A stretch of 64,000 nucleotides of DNA from Azoarcus sp. (GCA_020725025.1 DYFV01000004.1:57176-121175); one strand, 5' to 3'; counted from the stretch's first letter, positions 45,323 to 57,810 are shown. The notes: generated by a model from the letters alone, not told the origin. Program-made: numbers and translations.

Positions 45323-46111
45323 TTAGGCGCTTGGGAAATGAGCTTCGAGCGAGGCCAGAAGGCCCGCGTCTCCGGGCGGCGTTTCGATGACGCATGCAAA
45401 GCCGGCGTCGCGCGCGTGGGCCGCAATGCGCGGATGCGGCACGAATACGGGAATCGGCCGCAGCGCTGCGAGCCCCTCCGGGCCGACCATGGCGACGAGG
45501 TTGCCCACCCCTTCGCTGCTGGTGAGGGTGATGGCATCCAGCCGCCCCTTCGCGGCGAGCGCAAGGAGCGGCGCGGGATCGAGGGCGGGGCACGAGCGCC
45601 GGTAGCAGGTCACGTAGTCGACGCGCGCACCGCGGGCGCGCAGCGTCTCGCCGAGGAGGTCGCGTCCGCCGTCGCCGCGGAAGACCACCACCTGGCGGCC
45701 GCGCACCGCGTCCGCCTGGAACTCGGGCAGCGCGAGCACCGCCTCGCTGTCGAAGCCCGTCTGCGGCGCCAGCACGCGGTCGAAGCCGAATCCGTGCAGG
45801 GCACGCTCGCTACCCTTGCCGACGGTCGCCACGACGAGGTGCGCGGGCCAGGTGCGGCGCGCGAGGATGGGCCCAAGCGCATGCTCGACCGCATTGGGAC
45901 TGACGAAGAAGGCGAGATCGAAATCGTCCAGCCGGGCGATCGCGGCTTCGAGCTCCGCGCCGTCCTCCGGCGTACCGATGGCGAGGACCGGGAAACGCAC
46001 GGGAATGCCGCCGCGCGCCGCGATCGCCTCGCAAAGCGACGCGGCCTGGCCGGCCGGACGGGTCACCACGATGTGCCGGTCAGCGAGCGCCCCGGGTGAC
46101 CTGCCCGCCAC
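45323..46111 (-). CDS. hemD: uroporphyrinogen-III synthase
   Basis: The product is 262 residues from the GTG at 46111, chosen because GGAG lies eight bases upstream and it clears the hemC stop by 13 bases. HemD parts are HIVVTRPAGQAASLCEAIAA, DLAFFVSPNAVEHAL, VVATVGKGSERAL, VVVFRGDGGRDLLGE and DAITLTSSEGVGNLV. It closes hydroxymethylbilane with ring D inversion to uroporphyrinogen III. The sequence is divergent as is usual for HemD, but context is decisive. Confidence 0.92.
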   Translation of the reverse strand: MAGRSPGALADRHIVVTRPAGQAASLCEAIAARGGIPVRFPVLAIGTPEDGAELEAAIARLDDFDLAFFVSPNAVEHALGPILARRTWPAHLVVATVGKGSERALHGFGFDRVLAPQTGFDSEAVLALPEFQADAVRGRQVVVFRGDGGRDLLGETLRARGARVDYVTCYRRSCPALDPAPLLALAAKGRLDAITLTSSEGVGNLVAMVGPEGLAALRPIPVFVPHPRIAAHARDAGFACVIETPPGDAGLLASLEAHFPSA

Positions 46112-46124
46112 GTCGAGCGCTCCG

Positions 46125-47087
46125 TCAGCCCAGCTGGGCCAGGATGTCCTCCGCGCCCTGCGCCCGCAGGTCGTCGGCGAGCACGAGGCCGAGCGCCTCC
46201 GCCTCCTCGGGACGGCCCTCGCGTTCGGCACGCACCATGCGGCTGCCGTCGGGCAAGGCCACGAAGCCGCGCAGCCAGACCTGGCCATCGCGGATCTCGG
46301 CGTAGGCACCGAGCGGCACCTCGCAGCTGCCCGCCAGCGCCCGCGCCACCGCGCGCTCGGCGCGCACGCAGGCCGAGGTGTCGGCGTGGTTCAGCGGCGC
46401 GAGCCAGGCGGCCACATCGGGCCGGCCGGCCAGGCATTCGATGCCCAGGGCGCCCTGCCCGGCAGCGGGGAGCGAATCCTCGGCGGAAATCTCGCAGCGG
46501 ATGCGGTCGGCGAGGCCCAGGCGCTTGAGGCCGGCGGCCGCCAGGATGATCGCGTCGTACTGACCCTCGTCGAGCTTGCGCAGGCGCGTATCCAGGTTGC
46601 CACGCAGGCTGGTCACCCCCAGGTAGGGGTAGCGCGCGTGCAGCTGGGATTCGCGGCGCAGCGAGGAAGTCCCCACCACCGCGCCCGGCGGCATGTCGGC
46701 CAGGCTCTCGTAGCGGTTGGACACGAAGGCGTCGCGGGGCACCTCGCGCTCGGAGATGCAGGGCAACGCGAACTCGTCGCCCAGCACCATGGGCACGTCC
46801 TTCATGGAATGCACCGCGATGTCGGCACGCCCGTCGAGCAGCGCCGTCTCCAACTCCTTCACGAACAGCCCCTTGCCACCCACCTTGGCGAGCGGACGGT
46901 CGAGGATCTGGTCGCCGCGGGTGGTCATGCCCAGCAACTCCACCCGGCAACCCGGATACAATGATTCGAGGCGCGCCTTGACGTGCTCGGCCTGCCACAG
47001 CGCGAGACGGCTCTCGCGGGTGGCGATGACGATGCGTTGGGGCGGGGCAAAACCGGAATTGGAAGCGCTCACGGTGGGAAGACTCAC
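46125..47087 (-). CDS. hemC: hydroxymethylbilane synthase (porphobilinogen deaminase)
   Basis: The product is 320 residues. Marks are [74 protein letters not shown] and the dipyrromethane-bearing Cys in [12 protein letters not shown]. It joins four porphobilinogens. The start is GTG at 47087; another GTG lies eight codons later. It heads the hemC-hemD-hemX-hemY operon and is divergent from ppc. Confidence 0.95.
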   Translation of the reverse strand: MSLPTVSASNSGFAPPQRIVIATRESRLALWQAEHVKARLESLYPGCRVELLGMTTRGDQILDRPLAKVGGKGLFVKELETALLDGRADIAVHSMKDVPMVLGDEFALPCISEREVPRDAFVSNRYESLADMPPGAVVGTSSLRRESQLHARYPYLGVTSLRGNLDTRLRKLDEGQYDAIILAAAGLKRLGLADRIRCEISAEDSLPAAGQGALGIECLAGRPDVAAWLAPLNHADTSACVRAERAVARALAGSCEVPLGAYAEIRDGQVWLRGFVALPDGSRMVRAEREGRPEEAEALGLVLADDLRAQGAEDILAQLG

Positions 47088-47263
47088 GGCAATGATCGGA
47101 TGGTGCCGTCCGCGGCCGTGTTTCGCCGCAGCGCAGCATCAGGGTTCGCGCCAATGGTGCGCGAGACGGCACGCATTCTAGCATGGCGCCGGACCGGCTT
47201 CCCCGGCTGCGCCGCGCTGCGGCACACTTGCACGACAAACCACAACCCGCACCCCGACGACCC

Positions 47264-50011
<2,748 letters not shown>

Positions 50012-50017
50012 TTTACT

Positions 50018-50038
50018 AGGGGCCGGGGGCTAGCCCCT
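50018..50038. terminator. short stem-loop between convergent ppc and response-regulator genes
   Basis: AGGGGC (50018-50023) pairs with GCCCCT (50033-50038) around a nine-base GC-rich loop. It has no T-run. With only 32 bases between the genes it is the only candidate terminator for both. Confidence 0.4.
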
Positions 50039-50043
50039 GCCTC

Positions 50044-50805
50044 TCAGATTCCCAGCGCCTGCCTCACCGCCGGCCATTGCCGCCGGCTCACCGGCAGGCG
50101 CTCCGAGAGGCCGTTGAGCAGAACGTCCCAATGGGCTTCCCCTTCCTGCTCGCCGGCGCGCTCCACGCCGGCGATCGAGCCGCGGGCCACGAGGCAGTTG
50201 CGGTGGATGCGCAGGAAGCGGGAAGAGAACTCCTGCTCCAGCTGCACCAGGGACTCGTCGAGCAGGAACTCGCGCTCTCGGGTGCGGGCGGTGACGTACT
50301 TCAGCTCGGCGCGCAGGTAGAGCACCTCGGCCACCGGTACGAGCAGGATGCGGCCGCGCTCGCTCACGCTGAAGTGCTGACGCGCCCCCGGAGCGAGGCT
50401 GGCGAGCACCGCATCGGCGGGCGGCTGGCGGCGGCGCGCACGGGAGAGCGCGTCGGCGAGCCGCTGTGCGCGCACCGGCTTCAACAGATAGTCCACCGCG
50501 GCGAGCTCGAAGGCCTGCACCGCGTATTGGTCATAGGCGGTGGTGAAGATCACCGCCGGCGGCTCGGGCAGGTGCGCGAGGTGGCGGGCGAGCTCGACGC
50601 CGTCCATGGTCGGCATGCGGATGTCGGCGAGCACCACGTCGGCCGGCGCCTGCTCGAGCAGGCGCAGCGCCTCCACCCCGTTGGCGGCGAAGCCGACCAC
50701 GCGGTTGGGCTGCTCGCCGGCGATGTCGCCCAGCAGATCGCGCAGGCGAGTGCGCGAGGGCGCCTCGTCATCGACGACGAGCACGCGCAGTACGTTTTCC
50801 GTCAT
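50044..50805 (-). CDS. algR: LytTR-family response regulator (AlgR-like)
   Basis: The product is 253 residues. The receiver domain (about 5-125) has [13 protein letters not shown], the phosphoryl acceptor Asp61 in [13 protein letters not shown], and [13 protein letters not shown]. The LytTR DNA-binding domain (about 145-250) has [20 protein letters not shown] and [15 protein letters not shown]. It probably binds short direct repeats upstream of its targets. Its start overlaps the kinase gene by four bases. In betaproteobacteria this pair is regularly next to argH. Confidence 0.85.
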   Translation of the reverse strand: MTENVLRVLVVDDEAPSRTRLRDLLGDIAGEQPNRVVGFAANGVEALRLLEQAPADVVLADIRMPTMDGVELARHLAHLPEPPAVIFTTAYDQYAVQAFELAAVDYLLKPVRAQRLADALSRARRRQPPADAVLASLAPGARQHFSVSERGRILLVPVAEVLYLRAELKYVTARTREREFLLDESLVQLEQEFSSRFLRIHRNCLVARGSIAGVERAGEQEGEAHWDVLLNGLSERLPVSRRQWPAVRQALGI

Positions 50806-51818
50806 GCGGACTTCCTCCGGTAGGGCAGTCGGATCACCACCCGGTAGCGACCGCCGGAGGCGTCGATCTCCAGACTCGCCTCCAGGTCGAAGAACAATGT
50901 CAATCGTTCGCGTATGTTGTCCAGGGCCATGCGGTTCCCGGCATGATGGCGCTCGATGTCCTGGATCGGATTATCCACCTCGATGCGCACCTCACCGCCC
51001 CGCCGGGCGACGCTCACCAGCACTTCCGCCTCGCCGCTGGCAGGCTCCACACCATGGTAGACCGCATTCTCCAGCAGCGGCTGCAACAGCAGCGGGGGCA
51101 CCAGCGCGTCGCGCGGGCAGCTTTCCAGGTCCCAGCGCACGGACAGGCGCTCTCCGAGGCGCAGCCGCTCGAGATCCACGTAGCGCTCGCACAGCTCGAG
51201 CTCGGCCCCCAGGGGGACGAGATCGCGATTTTCGCGCATCAGCGTGCGGAAGAGATCGGCGAGCTCCTCCAGGGCCAGCTCGGCGCGGCGCGGATCGGTC
51301 CGGATCACGCCCAGCACCCCGTTCAGACAGTTGAACAGGAAGTGGGGCCGGATGCGCGCGGTGAGCGCCATGAGGCGCGCCTCGGTGAGCGCGGGCGAGT
51401 AGCGCCGGCTGCGGTAGTCGAAGTAGACGAGGCAGGCGAGCGTGACCGCCACGCCCCAGGCGAGCCAGCGCCACAGCGCCCCCGATTCGGTGTCGCGGAC
51501 CAGGGGATAGGAAAGCACGATCACGGCCATCACCACCAGCACCACCCCGCCTACAGCGGCCTGCGGGGACAGGCGCGCGAGCCACGGCTGCACCAGGAAC
51601 AGCACCAGCACGGACAGAAAGAGCGGCAGTTCCAGGTGCCCGGCCCACACCATCAGCGCGAGCGGCCAGCCGGCCGGGTCCTCGACGCGCACCATCACCG
51701 TCACCGCCGCCATCACGTTGGCAAGCAGGAGCACGCGCAGGAGCACGCCCAGGTTGCGGAAGTCCGGCAGCCCGCCCAGCAGCAAGGCGCGTCGGGGCTT
51801 TTGCTTTATACTTTTCAC
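50802..51818 (-). CDS. algZ: LytS/AlgZ-type membrane sensor histidine kinase
   Basis: The product is 338 residues from the GTG at 51818. Four membrane helices (about 22-45, 52-78, 88-106 and 117-134) are followed by the HisKA_7TM-less LytS core. The core has the phospho-acceptor His159 in [17 protein letters not shown], then [19 protein letters not shown] (N-box) and [20 protein letters not shown] with IRERL. A G-box is less clear, as usual in this family. No Shine-Dalgarno is evident at the GTG, so the start is uncertain. The start codon overlaps the argH promoter region. Confidence 0.85.
   Translation of the reverse strand: MKSIKQKPRRALLLGGLPDFRNLGVLLRVLLLANVMAAVTVMVRVEDPAGWPLALMVWAGHLELPLFLSVLVLFLVQPWLARLSPQAAVGGVVLVVMAVIVLSYPLVRDTESGALWRWLAWGVAVTLACLVYFDYRSRRYSPALTEARLMALTARIRPHFLFNCLNGVLGVIRTDPRRAELALEELADLFRTLMRENRDLVPLGAELELCERYVDLERLRLGERLSVRWDLESCPRDALVPPLLLQPLLENAVYHGVEPASGEAEVLVSVARRGGEVRIEVDNPIQDIERHHAGNRMALDNIRERLTLFFDLEASLEIDASGGRYRVVIRLPYRRKSA
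51807..51812 (+). promoter_or_regulatory. candidate -10 box of argH
   Basis: TATACT in GCTTTATACTTTT, an AT-rich patch, lies 91 bases before argH. It falls within six bases of the divergent kinase start codon, so the two transcripts begin very close together. The -35 box is poor. Confidence 0.35.
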
Positions 51819-51902
51819 GATTCGAGCCCGGCGGCCGCCCACCGCGGCCGCAATCGCAGCGGTACGCCGACTGCGTCCCGCCTTCCCCAATCCACGGACA
51901 TC

Positions 51903-53300
51903 ATGACAGACACCTCCTCGCCGCAGCCCGCCAAGGCCTGGTCGGGCCGCTTCTCCGAGCCCGTCTCGGATCTCGTGAAACGGTACACCGCTTCGGTCTC
52001 CTTCGACCAGCGCATGGCCCGACAGGATATACGCGGGTCGCTCGCCCATGCACGCATGCTCGCACGCCAGGGCATCATCTCGGACCAGGACCTGGCCGAC
52101 ATCGAGCGGGGCATGGCCGTCATCGCGGAGGAGATCGAGCGCGGCGAGTTCGCGTGGAGTCTGGACGACGAGGACGTCCACCTCAACATCGAGAAGCGGC
52201 TCACCGCGCTGGTGGGCGACGCGGGCAAGCGGCTGCACACCGGGCGCAGCCGCAACGACCAGGTCGCGACCGACATCCGCCTGTGGCTGCGCGACGCGAT
52301 CGACCAGGTCCTCGCCCTCATCCGCGAGTTCCAGGCGAACCTTCTCGATCTGGCCGAGCAGCACGCAGCGACGCCGATGCCCGGCTTCACCCACCTGCAG
52401 GTGGCGCAGCCGGTCACCTTCGGCCACCACCTGATGGCCTACTACGAGATGAGCCGGCGCGACGCGGAGCGCTTTGCGGATTGTCGCAAGCGGGTCAACC
52501 GCCTGCCCCTCGGCTCGGCGGCACTGGCCGGCACCAGCTATCCGATCGACCGCGAGTTCGTCGCCCGGGAGCTGGGTTTCGACGAGGTGTGCGCGAACTC
52601 CCTCGACGCGGTGAGCGACCGCGACTTCGCCATCGAATTCTGCGCCGCCGCGTCCCTTCTGATGACCCACCTCTCGCGGCTGTCCGAAGAGCTCATCCTG
52701 TGGATGAGCCCGCGGGTGGGCTTCATCGACCTGGCCGATCGCTTCTGCACCGGCTCGTCGATCATGCCGCAGAAGAAGAACCCCGACGTGCCCGAGCTCG
52801 TGCGCGGCAAGACGGGGCGGGTCAACGGCAGCCTGATCTCGCTCCTCACCCTGATGAAGGGTCAGCCGCTGGCGTACAACAAGGACAATCAGGAGGACAA
52901 GGAGCCTCTGTTCGACACCGCCGACACGGTGATCGATACGCTGCGCATCTACGCCGACATGGTGACCGGGATCCGGGTGAAGGCCGAGGCGATGCGCGGG
53001 GCGCTCTCCCAGGGCTACGCCACCGCCACCGATCTCGCCGACTACCTGGTGAAGAAGGGCCTGCCCTTCCGCGACGCCCACGAAGCAGTGGCGCGCGCGG
53101 TGCGCGAAGCCGAGACGCGCGGCTGCGACCTGCCCGACTTCTCTCTCGACGAGCTGCGCGCCTTCTCCCCGCTGGTGGGCGAGGACGTGTTCGCGGTGCT
53201 CACCGTCGAAGGCTCCCTCGCTTCGCGCAATCACGTGGGCGGCACCGCCCCCGAGCAGGTTCGCGCCGCGGTGGCGCGGGCGCGCGCCGCGCTCGGCTGA
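51903..53300 (+). CDS. argH: argininosuccinate lyase
   Basis: The product is 465 residues. Marks are [69 protein letters not shown] and the fumarase-family signature [16 protein letters not shown] (catalytic Ser). It splits argininosuccinate to arginine and fumarate, the last arginine step. ATG at 51903 fits the family. The kinase gene follows after 13 bases, apparently in one operon. Confidence 0.96.
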   Translation: MTDTSSPQPAKAWSGRFSEPVSDLVKRYTASVSFDQRMARQDIRGSLAHARMLARQGIISDQDLADIERGMAVIAEEIERGEFAWSLDDEDVHLNIEKRLTALVGDAGKRLHTGRSRNDQVATDIRLWLRDAIDQVLALIREFQANLLDLAEQHAATPMPGFTHLQVAQPVTFGHHLMAYYEMSRRDAERFADCRKRVNRLPLGSAALAGTSYPIDREFVARELGFDEVCANSLDAVSDRDFAIEFCAAASLLMTHLSRLSEELILWMSPRVGFIDLADRFCTGSSIMPQKKNPDVPELVRGKTGRVNGSLISLLTLMKGQPLAYNKDNQEDKEPLFDTADTVIDTLRIYADMVTGIRVKAEAMRGALSQGYATATDLADYLVKKGLPFRDAHEAVARAVREAETRGCDLPDFSLDELRAFSPLVGEDVFAVLTVEGSLASRNHVGGTAPEQVRAAVARARAALG

Positions 53301-53313
53301 CGGACACCTGCCG

Positions 53314-54594
53314 ATGGAACGGATCGGCAAATACGAGATCGTCACCCTGATCGGGGACGGCGGCACCAGCTCGGTGTATCTCGCACGCGATCCGTTCTCC
53401 CACCGGGAGGTGGCGGTCAAGCGGCTGCACCCGGAGATCCTGCGCGACCGCGAGCATGGACGGCTCTACCGCCACCTGCTGATGAACGAGGCTTCCCTCG
53501 CCGGCAAACTGATCCACCCTCACATCGCGCAGATCTTCGACGCGGTGGTGTCCGATGACGACGCCTACGTCGTCATGGAGTACGTACCGGGCGGCACGCT
53601 CGCGGCCTTCTGCCGCCCCGACCGGCTGCTGCCCTTCGATCGTCTGGTCGAGATCATCTTCAAGTGCACCCGGGCGCTCGACTACGCCTACCGCCAGGGC
53701 GTCACCCACCGCGACATCAAGCCCGCCAACATCCTGCTGGTGGATCCGGAGGGCCAGGACATCAAGATCTCGGACTTCGGCGCCGCCTTCCAGACGGCGA
53801 GCGAGACCACCCAGGTCTCGGGGGTCGGCTCGCCGGCCTACATGTCGCCGCAACAGGTGCGCGAAATGCCGGTCAACCACCAGACCGACATCTACTCGCT
53901 GGGGGTGGTGATGTACCAGCTCCTCACCGGCCGGCTGCCCTTCGAGGCCAGCAGCAACTACAGCCTGCTCTACCGCATCGCCAACGAGCCGGCGCCGCCG
54001 CCCTCCTCGCTGCGCCCCGAAATCCCGGAAGCCCTCGAGGCTATCGTGCGGCGGGCGATGGACAAGGACCTGGAACACCGCTACCAGGACTGGGCGGAGT
54101 TTTCCCACGACCTCGCGCAGGCCTTTCGCAACCGCGAGGTGTACGCCGAGCGCGAGGGCCCGCCCGATACCGAGAAGTTCCAGACGCTGCGCGGGCTGGC
54201 CTTTTTCCGCGAGTTCACCGACGTCGAGCTGTGGGAGATCGTCCGCTTTTCCCAATGGTCGCGTGCCAAACCGGGTACCGTCCTCCTGAAGGAAGGCGAA
54301 TCGGGCGACCACTTCTACTTCCTTGCCGACGGGGAGGCACGCGTGAAAAAGCGCGGCCGGCTGCTCAACGTGCTCACGCCGGGAGAGTGCTTCGGCGAAA
54401 TGGCCCTCTTCTCTGCCGGAGGCGGCGTACGCTCGGCCTCGGTAGAAGCCACCACCGAGGTTGCCGTGATCGGCGTCGGCGCCTCGGCACTGCAGCGCGC
54501 CTCCGACGCCTGCCGGATGCACTTCTACAAGGCCTTTCTCGAAGTCCTGTCGACGCGGCTCTCGCTCGCCAACGCCCGCATCGCCAACGTATGA
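53314..54594 (+). CDS. serine/threonine protein kinase fused to a cyclic-nucleotide-binding domain
   Basis: The product is 426 residues without membrane segment. The kinase domain (about 7-270) is complete: GDGGTSSVYLARD glycine loop, Lys36 in VAVKR, Glu59, H132-R-D134-IKPAN and D154-F-G. Residues 290-415 form a cNMP-binding fold with GESGDHFYFLADGEA and a phosphate cassette ECFGEMALFSAGGG followed by VRSAS, keeping the Arg that contacts the cyclic phosphate. It may therefore be a bacterial analogue of cyclic-nucleotide-controlled kinases. It overlaps the next gene by four bases. Targets unknown. Confidence 0.9.
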   Translation: MERIGKYEIVTLIGDGGTSSVYLARDPFSHREVAVKRLHPEILRDREHGRLYRHLLMNEASLAGKLIHPHIAQIFDAVVSDDDAYVVMEYVPGGTLAAFCRPDRLLPFDRLVEIIFKCTRALDYAYRQGVTHRDIKPANILLVDPEGQDIKISDFGAAFQTASETTQVSGVGSPAYMSPQQVREMPVNHQTDIYSLGVVMYQLLTGRLPFEASSNYSLLYRIANEPAPPPSSLRPEIPEALEAIVRRAMDKDLEHRYQDWAEFSHDLAQAFRNREVYAEREGPPDTEKFQTLRGLAFFREFTDVELWEIVRFSQWSRAKPGTVLLKEGESGDHFYFLADGEARVKKRGRLLNVLTPGECFGEMALFSAGGGVRSASVEATTEVAVIGVGASALQRASDACRMHFYKAFLEVLSTRLSLANARIANV

Positions 54595-55502
54595 ACACGA
54601 CAGACGCCCTTCCCGCCGTCGAGGCGGCGATCCGCGACGCCACCGGTACGGCCTTCCGCATCACTGCCAGCGAGGAGGTCGGAGGCGGCTCCATTCACCA
54701 CGCGCTCGCCCTCGGCGACGGGAAGACCCGTTACTTCGTGAAGCTCGGCGGCCGCGAGACCCTCGCCATGTTCCAGGCCGAGGCGGACGGACTCGCCGCC
54801 ATCGCCGCCACGGAGACCTTCCGCACCCCGGCCGTGGTGACCACCGGCGCGAGCGAGGCGCACGCCTTCCTGGTGCTCGAGCACCTCGCGATCCGTCCCT
54901 TGACGAGTACCGACGACGGCATCCGCTTCGCCGGCGCGCTCGCCGACCTGCATCGGGTCACCGGCGAGCGCTTCGGCTGGCACCGCGACAACTTCATCGG
55001 CCGCACACCCCAGCCCAACCCGCCGGCCGACAACTGGGCGCGCTTCTTCGTCGAATACCGTCTGCGTCCGCAGTTCGAGCTGGCGCAGCAGGCCGGCTAC
55101 GGGCCGGAGCTGCGGCGCGCGGGCGAGCGCCTGCTCGACCGCGTGCCGGCGCTCTTCCTGGACTACCGGCCGCAGCCCAGCCTGCTGCACGGCGACCTGT
55201 GGCACGGCAACGTCGGCATGACGGCGGCCGGCGAACCGGTACTTTTCGATCCCGCCAGCCACTACGGCGACCGGGAGTCGGACCTGGCGATGAGCGAGCT
55301 CTTCGGCGGCTTCCCCACCGCCTTCTATGCGGCCTACCGCACCCGGTGGCCGCTCAACCCGGACTACGAGCAGCGAAAGCCGCTCTACAGCCTCTACCAC
55401 ATCCTCAACCACCTCAACCTCTTCGGGCGCGGCTACCTCCGCGAGGCGCAGCGGCTCACCACGCGGCTCAACGAGGCCTTGTCGATGCGCGGAAATCAGT
55501 GA
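54591..55502 (+). CDS. fructosamine-3-kinase-family protein
   Basis: The product is 303 residues. The APH-like fold has Lys51 in RYFVKLGG, FLVLEHLAIRPL, W-HRDNFIGRTPQPN, the catalytic H200-GDLWHGN207 and DPASHYGDRESDLAMSELFG. This is the fructosamine kinase/ketosamine-3-kinase family, which phosphorylates sugars attached to proteins and so starts their repair. It begins with ATG inside an ATGA overlap with the kinase gene. Its last seven bases overlap the convergent nucleotidyltransferase gene. Confidence 0.9.
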   Translation: MNTTDALPAVEAAIRDATGTAFRITASEEVGGGSIHHALALGDGKTRYFVKLGGRETLAMFQAEADGLAAIAATETFRTPAVVTTGASEAHAFLVLEHLAIRPLTSTDDGIRFAGALADLHRVTGERFGWHRDNFIGRTPQPNPPADNWARFFVEYRLRPQFELAQQAGYGPELRRAGERLLDRVPALFLDYRPQPSLLHGDLWHGNVGMTAAGEPVLFDPASHYGDRESDLAMSELFGGFPTAFYAAYRTRWPLNPDYEQRKPLYSLYHILNHLNLFGRGYLREAQRLTTRLNEALSMRGNQ

Positions 55503-56569
55503 GCGCCCTTGAGCGCCTTGTAGCCGAGGTGATAGACGAGTAGCGGCAGGGGCATGCGCAGCCAGTGGCTGCGCGCGAAGGCGAGCCAGCGGGCGGCACC
55601 GGTCGCCGGCCCGTCGCAGGCCGGATGATCGGGACGCAGGACGTGCTCGAAGAGCCAGCCGCGCAAGGCCCTGAAGCGCGTGGGCTCGCGCCGTGCGAGC
55701 CGGGCATGGGCAGCCGGGTCGATCCGGGTCCCGAACATCCGTCGGCACTGGTCCATCGCGTCAAGGGTCGGGCGCGCGAGCCCCGTCTCGACCGCGCGCT
55801 CTCCGAGCCGCTCCCAGAATGCGGCCTCGGTCCCGAAGGCCTCGAACAGGCGGTGTAGGTCGTAGAGATCGCGCAGGCCCTTGTGGAATTCGCCCAGGAA
55901 GAGGTGGCAGGCCGAATGGATCACCATGTCCTCGGGCGCGAGCACGAAGAAGCCGGGCAACTCGGCGTCGGCCACAGGGGCCGCCCGCGCCACGAGCGCC
56001 GCCGCGTCGGGCACGATGCCCGAGGTGGGGGGCACGATGGTGTGGTGGACGTCGAGCACCGTGCCGCGGCTCTTGTGCTCCATCGGCGGCAGCTCGTGCA
56101 TCCAGCTGCGGTAGTAGCGCTGGTCGTAGGCGTCGACGCGTGCCGGCAGCCAGCCGGCGGTGATGAGGCGGTGCTCGGCCGCGGAGAGCGCCGCGCGCGG
56201 CACCAGGATGTCCACGTCGTTGAAGACGCGCCCGCGCGCGGCCGGCGTGTCGGCGATGCAATAGGCCGCGCCCTTGAGCAGGACCACCGGCACCGCGAGG
56301 TCCTCGAGCGCGTCGCGGATGTGCATCACCTCCCAGCGCACCGCGGCGCGATGACGCAGGGACAGCTGCCAGGCGATGTCCAGGTGACGGCGGGCGAAGG
56401 GCGGCGCCGCGTCGAGCCTGCCGGCCTCCTCGAGCGCCGCATGCACCTGGCCAAGCAGCTCCGCCACCCGCGCCTGCTTCACGAGCATCGCCCAGTCGGC
56501 CGGCCGGTAGGCGCCGGTGCGCACCGGATCGGCGAGGGTATCGGAGAGAAGGCTCGGCACGGCGATCAC
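55496..56569 (-). CDS. nucleotidyltransferase-fold protein of the HPr-rel-A-like cluster
   Basis: The product is 357 residues. The N-terminal half has the NTP_transf_5 (PF14907-like) pattern: VVLLKGAAYCI (Lys99), GRVFNDVDILVP with Asp118 and Asp120, and then LDVHHTIVPPTSG. The C-terminal half is helical with RDLYDLHRLFEAFG. Such proteins occur in natural-product and peptide-modification clusters and may transfer a nucleotide. It starts with GTG at 56569 in a GTGA overlap with the HprK-like gene, and ends the operon. Its substrate could be the exported protein encoded first in the operon, but this is inference. Confidence 0.8.
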   Translation of the reverse strand: MIAVPSLLSDTLADPVRTGAYRPADWAMLVKQARVAELLGQVHAALEEAGRLDAAPPFARRHLDIAWQLSLRHRAAVRWEVMHIRDALEDLAVPVVLLKGAAYCIADTPAARGRVFNDVDILVPRAALSAAEHRLITAGWLPARVDAYDQRYYRSWMHELPPMEHKSRGTVLDVHHTIVPPTSGIVPDAAALVARAAPVADAELPGFFVLAPEDMVIHSACHLFLGEFHKGLRDLYDLHRLFEAFGTEAAFWERLGERAVETGLARPTLDAMDQCRRMFGTRIDPAAHARLARREPTRFRALRGWLFEHVLRPDHPACDGPATGAARWLAFARSHWLRMPLPLLVYHLGYKALKGAH

Positions 56570-57555
56570 CGGGCGAGGGCCTGCGAAGCGATCGTAGCGG
56601 GCAGCCCCGAGTGAGCAACGCCGCCATCGGTCCGCGCAGCGGCATCATCACAGGCGCCGAGACGCTCGAGCTCGGGCACCACCTGATCGAGGTGGCCGTA
56701 GCGGGCCCGCAGGATCCGACAGCGGTCGACCAGCGCGGCGAGCGCCTCGAACCCGACCGTGCCGAGCAGCGCGTAATTGAAGGCGTGGCGCGTGAGCTCC
56801 ATGAAGGCGTGCGCCCGCCCGACCGACTCCATGGCGAGCGAGGCGCCGTGCGAGAACTTCGGGAACACGATCCACGCCGGGAGGGCCGGCTCGTCCAGGC
56901 GCTGCACGCTGGCGGCCGGAGGCCGCACGTGGGCGACCGCGCCCTTGGTGGTTCCGGGGCACACCTCCCCCACCGCCACCCCGTCACCGAGGGCGCGGAT
57001 CACCTCGATCGACTCGTTCTTCAGGCTGATCGGACGCGCCACCGGCCGCAGCCAGCCGTTCTCGAGATCGACCAGGGTGAGCTCGTCGGAGAGCAGGCGC
57101 CAGCCGGCGTGCACCAGCGCCGCGCACAGGGTGCTCTTCCCCGAGCCGGGGTCGGCCGCGAGGATGAGCGCCCGTCCGTCGCGCTCGAGCACTGCGCCGT
57201 GAACCACCAGGTGGTCGTGGGCGTGGCTGGAGATGACCCAATTGAGTCCCCATTCGAGCATGGGAAAGGCCTGCGCCAGCGGAAGCGGCTTGAAGGGCGC
57301 GCGCCCGTCGCAGGTGAAGGTGACCTGCGGGCGCACCACCCGGCGCAGCAGCGAAGGCGGCTCGACGCGCACGTCGAAATCGCTCGGCGCACCGTCGTCG
57401 AAGAGCTCGAACTCGGAATAGTGGAAGCGCAGGCCGGCGGCGACCTGGGCGAGGGGCGAGGCGATGCTCACCACGAAGGGCCCGATGCGCAAAGACACAC
57501 CGGCGCCGGCCAGGCGGCGTCCGAACTCCACCGGCGGGCAATCGCGGACCTTCAC
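56566..57555 (-). CDS. HPr kinase-related protein (HPr-rel-A system)
   Basis: The product is 329 residues. Residues 1-105 form an N-terminal domain. The HprK-like P-loop lies at DPGSGKST (135-142) and is followed by LLSDELTLVD (about 155-163), which matches the Walker B-like part of HprK. There is no PTS HPr target in the window, and members of this family pair with PqqD-like proteins instead. It starts with GTG at 57555 in a GTGA overlap. The last 25 or so residues are encoded by a copy of a dispersed repeat (56591-56639), so the C-terminus is probably a recent addition. Confidence 0.85.
   Translation of the reverse strand: MKVRDCPPVEFGRRLAGAGVSLRIGPFVVSIASPLAQVAAGLRFHYSEFELFDDGAPSDFDVRVEPPSLLRRVVRPQVTFTCDGRAPFKPLPLAQAFPMLEWGLNWVISSHAHDHLVVHGAVLERDGRALILAADPGSGKSTLCAALVHAGWRLLSDELTLVDLENGWLRPVARPISLKNESIEVIRALGDGVAVGEVCPGTTKGAVAHVRPPAASVQRLDEPALPAWIVFPKFSHGASLAMESVGRAHAFMELTRHAFNYALLGTVGFEALAALVDRCRILRARYGHLDQVVPELERLGACDDAAARTDGGVAHSGLPATIASQALAR
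56591..56639. repeat. dispersed repeat, short copy, inside the 3' end of the HprK-like gene
   Basis: These 49 bases match two blocks of the repeat at 25298-25410, joined without the 56 bases that separate them there; the join is at a shared GAGTG. The copy is in frame with the HprK-like gene and codes for its last residues (DDAAARTDGGVAHSGLPATI). Confidence 0.55.
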
Positions 57556-57770
57556 GCTTCCGGCTCGCCCTCGAGAATGCCCAGATCGATCAGCCGGTCG
57601 GCATGGGTGTCGAGAGCCGCCCTGTCCGCCGGACGCGCGTCGGGCTCGGCGACGGCGCGCAGGGCTGCGCCGAACTCGGGGGTGAGCAGGAGCGTCTGGG
57701 CGGTGGCGGCGCAGAACACCACGCAGCCGTCGTCCCAGCAACGCCACGCCACCCCGGAAGCCAAGCGCAT
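57552..57770 (-). CDS. PqqD-like protein of the HPr-rel-A system
   Basis: The product is 72 residues. The pattern GVAWRCWDDGCVVFCAATAQ, then LLLTPEFGAALRAV, and a C-terminal LIDLGILEGE fits the small winged-helix PqqD fold. PqqD proteins hold leader peptides and present them to modifying enzymes. The TGA overlaps the GTG of the HprK-like gene. A hairpin lies 10-40 bases upstream of the ATG. Short length limits certainty, but position next to an HprK-rel protein supports the call. Confidence 0.75.
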   Translation of the reverse strand: MRLASGVAWRCWDDGCVVFCAATAQTLLLTPEFGAALRAVAEPDARPADRAALDTHADRLIDLGILEGEPEA

Positions 57771-57779
57771 GCCGCTCAG

Positions 57780-57810
57780 GGAGCCTCCGCCGTGCTCGGA
57801 AGGAGGCTCC
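57780..57810 (-). promoter_or_regulatory. hairpin between the exported-protein gene and the PqqD-like gene
   Basis: GGAGCCTCC (57780-57788) pairs perfectly with GGAGGCTCC (57802-57810) around a 13-base loop. It lies in the 78-base spacer of the operon and has no T-run. It could be a processing or attenuation site that keeps the first gene more abundant than the enzyme genes. Confidence 0.55.
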
